This document shows positions 18,059 to 22,924 of a stretch of 22,924 nt of DNA, piece after piece. How positions within the stretch are numbered: position 1 is the stretch's first letter; each line of letters opens with the position of its first letter. Under the pieces are notes generated by a model. The model was not told where the DNA came from. It did no database searches and saw only the letters and a list, made by a program, of their open reading frames with translations. This DNA is from Amoebophrya sp. AT5.2 (lineage: Eukaryota > Sar > Dinophyceae > Syndiniales > Amoebophryaceae): NCBI GenBank assembly GCA_005223375.1, contig RXOD01004398.1, positions 1-22,924 of the forward strand. The letters run 5' to 3'. Both the position numbers and the translations under genes were made by a program.

Positions 18059-20388
18059 TCATCGGCCGCCGCGACGTCCGCCTCCGCCGCTTCATCACCA
18101 TCTTTCTGCCCCTGCACAGTGTCGATGCTTTCACCCAGCTTCGACTCGCCTCCTTCGTCCGTGGCCCCTTCTTCCTGATCAAACAAAGTGATCTCGTCCA
18201 CGACGTTGCCGTCCGCGTCGAAAGCCCGCGCCGTCACCTTGCTTTTTCCGCCCTTTTTCCCTTTGCCGCGGCCCTTTCCCCCTTTGCTGCCTCGGTTTTG
18301 GCGGAGGAATTTCGTGAAGTTGATGATGTTTTTGTGCTTCGCAGGACAATTATCGTACGAGTGTCCCGGTGGTGGTCCCGGCGCTCCGCACGCTCCACAC
18401 TGTTTTGGCAGCTTGCATTCCGACGTCCAGTGGTCACCCTTGACTCCGCAACTCTTGCAGAGCTTTTCCTTTTCTCCCGCCGCGCCGGCCCCTCCCTTGA
18501 ACCCAAACTTTTGGTAGTACTGCGATCCAGCGCCGACTGTGTTGACGGCGGTCGGAGTTGCAGCCGGGTTCGAGGGCGTGACCGTGTTGAGCCGAAGCGT
18601 GTTCGCGGCCGCCAGCTTCTTTTTATCCTCCGGGTTCCCAAGATGTATCGCCGTCCGCGGCGTTTTCTTCCTGGTGGCATATTCCAGTAGGGCCTCGAAA
18701 GTTGGAATCGGAATATGCTTCTCCTGACAGACCCGCTCGCGCACTTCTTCAGGCAGCTTGATCCGCATGGCGAGCTCGCGCAGCAGCAACATCTGCGCAA
18801 GCGGTCCCTTTACGTTGAGCTGGGTCCCAACTCCTTTGGCAGCGGTGGCGAATCGCAGTAGCTCCGCGACGAGGTCGGCTCCGGACACCATCCAGGTCCC
18901 ATTCAGGTGGTCCCAGCGTGCCACCCTGGTCGCCAGGTCCGACGTCAGCTTGGGAAAGGCGATCATCAGGGCCTGGAAGTAGTTGCGGAAGCGGTGCGCG
19001 GCGGTCGCTTCTTTTGCAATAGCCCCGGTGTTGTAGAGCAGAGCGCGCTGCTCCGCAGAGTGCCCATCCCTCATTATTATCATGCTGATCAGACTCTGTT
19101 CGAACTCAACCTTTAGCAGCTTGCCCTGGAGGCAGGCACTGATTACCTCAACGAGGTGGCTCTGCCACGCCCTCAGGGTGGCGTAATTGTCCGTGTTAAA
19201 CGGTTCCGACATGGATTGCGCCTCTTTCCACTGGAGTCTCGTTTTGTCGAGTTCTTTCCGCGAATACCTCGATCCGGTGAGGTCGTACTCCGACTGCAGC
19301 TCGATCGTAAATTTTGGGAGCACCCCGACCAGGCCGTACTTGGGGTCGATTACGAAGTCGTCGTCCGCTATTTCTTGGCCGTCGTGCCGCTGCGTCACCG
19401 CTTCGCCGATCACGAACACCCCTCGCTCTGGTCGCTTGCTGGAGCTGCTGGCTGCTCCCGGCGTGGCCTGGCCATCCGCCGAAGGATGCGTGCGCGCCCC
19501 GGGCGTCACCATGCCAGCCATGTCTGGAGTGAACGCGGGAGCGTCCGGATTCAGACCTCCCTTTCGCTTCCCCTTCTTGCCGTCGCTGATGTCGAAGTGT
19601 TCTGCCGTGGCAGCCCCTCCAATGGTGCCTCTTTCTCCTACGTTGGGCTCCGAATTGCGCCGTTCCGAGGCGTTCCGCTTGCCTTTGCTGCGCCGCGCCG
19701 ACGGCTCCTCCGTGCTGCCGAAGGCGAACGAGTTGGATCTAGCTCTGCCACCGGGCGCCGAGCCGTCGCCGCCACCTGGGCCGATGGTTTCGGAACCAGA
19801 CTCACTTCCCGACGAGGACGAGCTGTCCTCTCCTGCAGAGCCGCCGCGCTTGCCTTTCTTGCTCTTGGGCGTGGACCGGTTTGATCGTCGACTCGCTTCG
19901 CTGCTGGACTGCAGTTGCTCAGCCTTGCTTTCTAGGGCAGACAGAGTGTCCAGCAGGCGGGCACTGATGGTGGCCTGCTCTTGCTGCCGATTCCGCGTGG
20001 AATTGAGTGCGCTGCTCTGCTCTTGTACCTTCTGACTGAGCGCGTTCTGGACGGAGTGCAGAATTTGTGTCTCCTTCGCGCGCAGCCCGCCTTCCTCCTT
20101 CTGCTGCGCGAGTTCTTGCGCCAGCAGCGCGCTCTTCTGCCTCTGCTCGATCTCTTGGCTCAGAATCTTTCTTACGATTTCATCAAAGTTTCTCCCGATG
20201 TTGCCTTCGCCCTCTAGCAGCTGGAGTCTGACGTCCCCGATGGCATCGGTCGCCGTTGCGAATTCTGCACGGATGCCGTCGACCAGGCCCTCCGTGCGCA
20301 TCAGCCGTTCCTTGGCCACTCGGAACGCGAGATCCACATTGGACTGGTCAATTTCCCTTCCAAGTTCCAGCGTCGCCGTTCGCACCAT
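18037..20388 (-). CDS. gag: Retroelement Gag-like protein with two zinc knuckles
   Basis: The 783-aa protein starts at ATG 20388 (GTCATGG context); its frame is closed by a TAG at 20409. Residues about 1-175 are helical and Gln/Glu-rich, a likely coiled coil. Residues about 175-330 are Ser/Gly/Lys-rich low complexity. About 330-600 is a helical segment in the capsid position, with LRAWQSHLVEVISACLQGK and similar helices. Two CCHC-type knuckles follow: C644-x2-C647-x5-H653-x4-C658 and C664-x2-C667-x8-H676-x4-C681. Both have longer C-to-H spacing than the standard x4. A basic Gly/Lys-rich segment (near 695-715) would bind nucleic acid. It probably forms the particle shell and packages element RNA. 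It overlaps the preceding ORF by 41 nt and Pol by about 22 nt. Confidence 0.85.
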   Translation of the reverse strand: MVRTATLELGREIDQSNVDLAFRVAKERLMRTEGLVDGIRAEFATATDAIGDVRLQLLEGEGNIGRNFDEIVRKILSQEIEQRQKSALLAQELAQQKEEGGLRAKETQILHSVQNALSQKVQEQSSALNSTRNRQQEQATISARLLDTLSALESKAEQLQSSSEASRRSNRSTPKSKKGKRGGSAGEDSSSSSGSESGSETIGPGGGDGSAPGGRARSNSFAFGSTEEPSARRSKGKRNASERRNSEPNVGERGTIGGAATAEHFDISDGKKGKRKGGLNPDAPAFTPDMAGMVTPGARTHPSADGQATPGAASSSSKRPERGVFVIGEAVTQRHDGQEIADDDFVIDPKYGLVGVLPKFTIELQSEYDLTGSRYSRKELDKTRLQWKEAQSMSEPFNTDNYATLRAWQSHLVEVISACLQGKLLKVEFEQSLISMIIMRDGHSAEQRALLYNTGAIAKEATAAHRFRNYFQALMIAFPKLTSDLATRVARWDHLNGTWMVSGADLVAELLRFATAAKGVGTQLNVKGPLAQMLLLRELAMRIKLPEEVRERVCQEKHIPIPTFEALLEYATRKKTPRTAIHLGNPEDKKKLAAANTLRLNTVTPSNPAATPTAVNTVGAGSQYYQKFGFKGGAGAAGEKEKLCKSCGVKGDHWTSECKLPKQCGACGAPGPPPGHSYDNCPAKHKNIINFTKFLRQNRGSKGGKGRGKGKKGGKSKVTARAFDADGNVVDEITLFDQEEGATDEGGESKLGESIDTVQGQKDGDEAAEADVAAADDLLSFFN

Positions 20389-20776
20389 GACGTCGGCGTG
20401 CTCTGACTAGCCGACGCATCGTTTCGAGTGGCGACTCCTCCACGGACCGTGCCGAAGAAGCAGAGCTCCCCTCAGCGCGCTGATCTGCCGCTCGTCGCGC
20501 GGGACGCTGGCGCATGGAAGCGCCACGCTCCACGTCCCCAAGCTGCTGCTGCCTGGGCCTGTCGACGATTGCTGGGCTCCGTGCTCGGCCATAGTGCGGC
20601 TGCCCCTCTCCGCCGGATGGGCGCTCCGGGCTGGGGAGCCCCGCTATGAAACGCCACGAAGAGTCACCCCTGATGCGGCCGCTGCGTTCTGTATTCGGCG
20701 CCGATTCCGATCGGCTCGTGGCCTGCTGCCCCTGCAGCTCTGGCACCTCGGCCATTTCCTCGCCTTGATCCGACAT
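20348..20776 (-). CDS. 142-aa unrecognised ORF overlapping the gag start
   Basis: ATG at 20776 (MSDQGEEMAEVPEL) to TGA at 20350-20348. The protein is hydrophilic, rich in Arg, Ser, Glu and Gln, with no membrane segment or motif I recognise; it looks disordered. It lies in the same frame as the 326-aa ORF, separated only by that ORF's TAA and four sense codons. Its 3' end overlaps gag by 41 nt in another frame, gag being +1 relative to it. It may be a separate small protein, the read-through tail of the 326-aa ORF, or a leader that affects gag initiation. Coding status is plausible but unproven. Confidence 0.5.
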   Translation of the reverse strand: MSDQGEEMAEVPELQGQQATSRSESAPNTERSGRIRGDSSWRFIAGLPSPERPSGGEGQPHYGRARSPAIVDRPRQQQLGDVERGASMRQRPARRAADQRAEGSSASSARSVEESPLETMRRLVRARRRHGANGDAGTWKGN

Positions 20777-20788
20777 GACTGGTTCGCC

Positions 20789-21769
20789 TTACTGCTGCCG
20801 TGGACACGGCGCAGGCTGATTGCCGTCGCGCTCCAGGCCAAACGCTACCCTTCCTGGGTTCGCCGGAACGATCGACCTAGCCGGATCCCACGAGCTCGGA
20901 CGCTGGTCCCGCTGCCGAGGGTCTGTGACGAAGCGGTAGTGGAACCTCAGCGGCACGTCGTAGGTCTTGTAGAAGATGGCTCTGGCCGGTTCTCCGATGT
21001 GAAAAGTGTTCCTGAAGCTGAAGGCCTCTTCGTTGCCGGGGATGGACGACAGGCGGCCAAACGCCTCGGCTGCCGCTCCCTCGAGCGGAACTGAAGTGCG
21101 CACCCGTGGGATGCGGCGGCTGCGGTAGCAGAGGGCGTAGGGCGAGGTAAGGATTACGCTGCTGTAGATGACTTCTGCTCGGCCGCGTGCCGGATTTCTG
21201 ATGCGAAGCAGCGTCGCTCGGAAGTTCCGTTCGTGCGCTAGTCGTTCGGCTGGTGGATCGTAGATGAAGTGTTTCCCGTAGTCCGGACCTTCCGGACCCT
21301 GCGCGTCGCGCAGCTGCTGAAGGACGAGAGAGAAACGACGAAAGTGCAGGAGCTGCTGCTCGCACTCCCCAAAAACCTCCCGCCAGGCGTCAGCCCGCAG
21401 GTTGGTAGAGATGCGGAAAGCTACTGCAAACGCCTCAGGATAGTTGCCTGCTGTGGCCGGAGAGTAGAGGCCACGCAGCGGATCGCTGTCGTCGTCCGTA
21501 GCTTCTTCTTTCAGACGGCTGCCAGCGTTCTTGACTTGATCGAGGACTCGGATAAACGTGGAGGAATGGGTCACGCGCACGGGACAGTCGCCAATAACCC
21601 GACTCCAGATTGCTTCCTTCTGGCTGGGACTCTGCTTGAGGTCCACGCGTCGCGCTCGCTTGCGCTGTCGTATCTGAAACAGGACGCTCTGGAAGAGGTG
21701 AAAGTGCAATTTCTGCGTGTAGCAGAAGAACTTTGGCTGTTTATACACCGCCCGACTGCGGATGTCCAT
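20789..21769 (-). CDS. 326-aa unrecognised ORF upstream of gag
   Basis: ATG at 21769 follows directly after an in-frame TGA, and the frame ends with TAA at 20791-20789. The product is Arg-rich and soluble-looking, with no other methionine. The first 50 residues are basic with aromatic residues. The rest has mixed hydrophobic patches, such as FAVAFRISTNLRADAW and VIYSSVILTSPYALCYRSRR, suggesting a folded domain. I recognise no family, no transmembrane span and no Env-like feature. A TATAAA sequence lies within its first codons and may be chance. It is in the same frame as both neighbouring ORFs. It could be an accessory protein of the element or an exon of a longer gene. Confidence 0.5.
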   Translation of the reverse strand: MDIRSRAVYKQPKFFCYTQKLHFHLFQSVLFQIRQRKRARRVDLKQSPSQKEAIWSRVIGDCPVRVTHSSTFIRVLDQVKNAGSRLKEEATDDDSDPLRGLYSPATAGNYPEAFAVAFRISTNLRADAWREVFGECEQQLLHFRRFSLVLQQLRDAQGPEGPDYGKHFIYDPPAERLAHERNFRATLLRIRNPARGRAEVIYSSVILTSPYALCYRSRRIPRVRTSVPLEGAAAEAFGRLSSIPGNEEAFSFRNTFHIGEPARAIFYKTYDVPLRFHYRFVTDPRQRDQRPSSWDPARSIVPANPGRVAFGLERDGNQPAPCPRQQ

Positions 21770-21991
21770 TCAGGAAAACCGGTTGCGCTTGTGCGGGAGC
21801 GTGTACAACAGGTGCGCTCACACCACAGGAGCCTGCTCGAGAGACACGCAGGAGAGTGACCGCACACAAGCCGAGGGCTGGCGCACCACTTCTCCAGGGT
21901 CAGTCAGAGCGGTACTAGTGAGTGAAGCGGCGCCCTTGCCACGCAGCTCCGCGCTCTTACTGCTGCAGAAAACTTGATGCCCTTCCTGTTT

Positions 21992-22714
21992 CTAGTCGAA
22001 CTGGCCTTTCTGCACGCGTTCGAGAACCTCCTGCTGCTGCTTGGTGTGTGCTTCTGCGTCGGCCTGGAGTCTTTCGCACTCCTTCCTCAGGCGTGTTCGT
22101 TCTCGCTTTCCCTTGCGTGGCTTCAGCGAGCGCCGCGCCACCTCTTTGACCTCCTGCGGGATCACGACTTCACTGAGAACCTTGCCTTGCTCCACCGCCT
22201 GGAGCCGCAGCTCCTCCCTGACTACTACCTTGCGCGTGCGCCGACTCGGATTCTTTGGGAAGTCGGCCGGTTCGGCAATAGTGATGAATTCTGTCTTTGA
22301 AGTCGCCAGCCGCGTGAGTGGTCGCCGGGGCACTAGCGGAACTTTCTGCAGCGCGGTCCCACTGCTGCCCTGGATGAACTGCTCCTCCTCTTCGGAGGGG
22401 CTGTCGGATGCCACTGATGGCGTGCGAGAAACGATGAAGTCGCTGTATTCCGGCGAGTCTTGGCTCGAGGACAAAGTATTACAATTACAACTTGAAGAAC
22501 TGGACGTGCGTGGGCGCTTGTGCGAAGCTGATGGGGCAGAGACGTTTCTCGAGGAGAAATATAATTCTCTATTAATTCCGGACCCCTTGCTGCTGGCCGA
22601 GGATCTTGATCTGAGGCGCGCCTTCGGGACTGGGGCTAAAGCTTGCTTCAGATGTCTAGCTGATTTCTTCACGCTCTTGCTCTTGCAGTTGTCGGCGGTC
22701 GGGATACTGCTCAT
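21992..22714 (-). CDS. 240-aa basic, Ser-rich unrecognised ORF
   Basis: ATG at 22714 to TAG at 21994-21992; the frame is closed upstream by a TAG at 22756. Residues 1-80 are Lys/Arg/Ser-rich, 85-115 are Ser-rich ending in an acidic patch (SEEEEQ), and about 156-240 is a strongly charged helical stretch (KPRKGKRERTRLRKECERLQ) followed by Gln/Glu repeats, a likely coiled coil. A basic stretch followed by a helix could bind nucleic acid or be a nuclear signal, but bZIP consensus residues are absent. A 222-nt gap with several in-frame stops separates it from the 326-aa ORF, though both share a frame. No other methionine is present. It may belong to the retroelement or to an unrelated gene cut by the window edge. 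Confidence 0.45.
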   Translation of the reverse strand: MSSIPTADNCKSKSVKKSARHLKQALAPVPKARLRSRSSASSKGSGINRELYFSSRNVSAPSASHKRPRTSSSSSCNCNTLSSSQDSPEYSDFIVSRTPSVASDSPSEEEEQFIQGSSGTALQKVPLVPRRPLTRLATSKTEFITIAEPADFPKNPSRRTRKVVVREELRLQAVEQGKVLSEVVIPQEVKEVARRSLKPRKGKRERTRLRKECERLQADAEAHTKQQQEVLERVQKGQFD

Positions 22715-22924
22715 AACGATGGTTGCTGCTGTTCGGGAAGAGTGCGCACATGCCTACGGGAGAGTGCACAGACTGGATGTTCTCCAAAGCTTCCAGCGGA
22801 TGGCCGTGTTGCGAGAATGACCAGGATGCGTTCGTCGTCCACGTGCTTGACTGATTTCCAAAAGAAACCGGGTCTCCACGCACCGTCTTTACCCCGGAAT
22901 TCTTGGAGCCGTTGGAGCTCGATC

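Larger units (their letters stand above)
11312..22714 (-). mobile_element. Giant Copia-type retroelement with extra ORFs upstream of gag
   Basis: In transcription order the region holds ORFs of 240, 326 and 142 aa, then Gag (783 aa) and Pol (about 2,250 aa). Pol has the Ty1/Copia order of protease, integrase, reverse transcriptase and RNase H, which separates it from Gypsy-type elements, where integrase is last. The intact reading frames over 9 kb suggest a recent or constrained copy. Typical Copia Gag-Pol is about 1,300-1,500 aa, so this one is more than twice that. I found no LTR pair, primer-binding site or target-site duplication. The 5' end probably lies right of the window and the 3' end between 10295 and 11311. 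Whether the three upstream ORFs belong to the element is inference from shared strand, tight spacing and overlap with gag. Confidence 0.8.

Noticed and set aside
19187..20035. 282-codon plus-strand open frame
   Set aside because: It is antisense to gag and rich in Arg, Ser, Leu and Pro from the reverse complement of Ser/Gly/Lys codons; gag is supported by zinc knuckles.
20789..22714. Env-like gene for the retroelement
   Set aside because: None of the three upstream ORFs has a signal peptide, transmembrane helix or conserved cysteine pattern, and they lie 5' of gag, not 3' of pol.
22041..22820. 259-codon plus-strand open frame at the right end
   Set aside because: It is largely antisense to the 240-aa ORF, has no recognisable domain, and runs against the strand of everything else. 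The minus-strand frame has more protein-like charged segments.
22656..22883. 75-codon minus-strand frame at the right edge
   Set aside because: It starts at GTG, overlaps the 240-aa ORF in another frame, and shows no protein-like pattern.
1..22924. CRISPR arrays, tRNA and rRNA genes
   Set aside because: No regularly spaced repeats, no tRNA box pairs and no rRNA-like conserved blocks were seen. The sequence is eukaryotic nuclear in character.

Overview
The window is nuclear DNA of a single-celled eukaryote. Spliceosomal introns close reading frames exactly in two host genes, and everything recognisable lies on the minus strand. The host genes encode an elongation factor 3 (eEF3)-type ABC-F ATPase and a plant/protist-type polyamine or amino-acid permease. 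A very large Copia-type retroelement lies beside them. GC-rich coding, low-complexity protein extensions and same-strand gene order suggest an alga or alveolate, possibly in the dinoflagellate lineage. That placement is inference; I saw no spliced-leader sequence or other lineage-specific marker.

Layout from left to right, all genes on the minus strand. 1-283: downstream flank. 284-4975: eEF3-like gene, three exons and two GT-AG introns, 1315 aa. 4976-6198: intergenic, holding the eEF3 leader/promoter and the permease 3' flank. 6199-10294: PUT/LAT-type permease, modelled as three exons, 1275 aa, with a hydrophilic N-terminus of roughly 700 aa. 10295-11311: noncoding, possibly containing the 3' end of the retroelement. 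11312-22714: retroelement. In transcription order it has three unrecognised ORFs (240, 326 and 142 aa), a Gag of 783 aa and a Pol of about 2,250 aa. 22715-22924: nothing recognised; the 5' end of the element probably lies beyond the window.

In the retroelement, Gag has a coiled coil, a capsid-like core, two CCHC-type knuckles and a basic tail. Pol has the Copia order protease, integrase, reverse transcriptase, RNase H. Pol is open for about 56 codons upstream of its nominal start, has no ATG before residue 50, and overlaps the end of gag in the -1 frame at a run of five T. This points to Gag-Pol synthesis by -1 ribosomal frameshifting. Three further ORFs upstream of gag, all in one frame, are the least explained part of the window.

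The host genes look independent of each other: eEF3 acts on the ribosome and the permease in a membrane. The eEF3-like protein has one degenerate composite ATP site and one near-canonical site, which is the most interesting host-gene observation.
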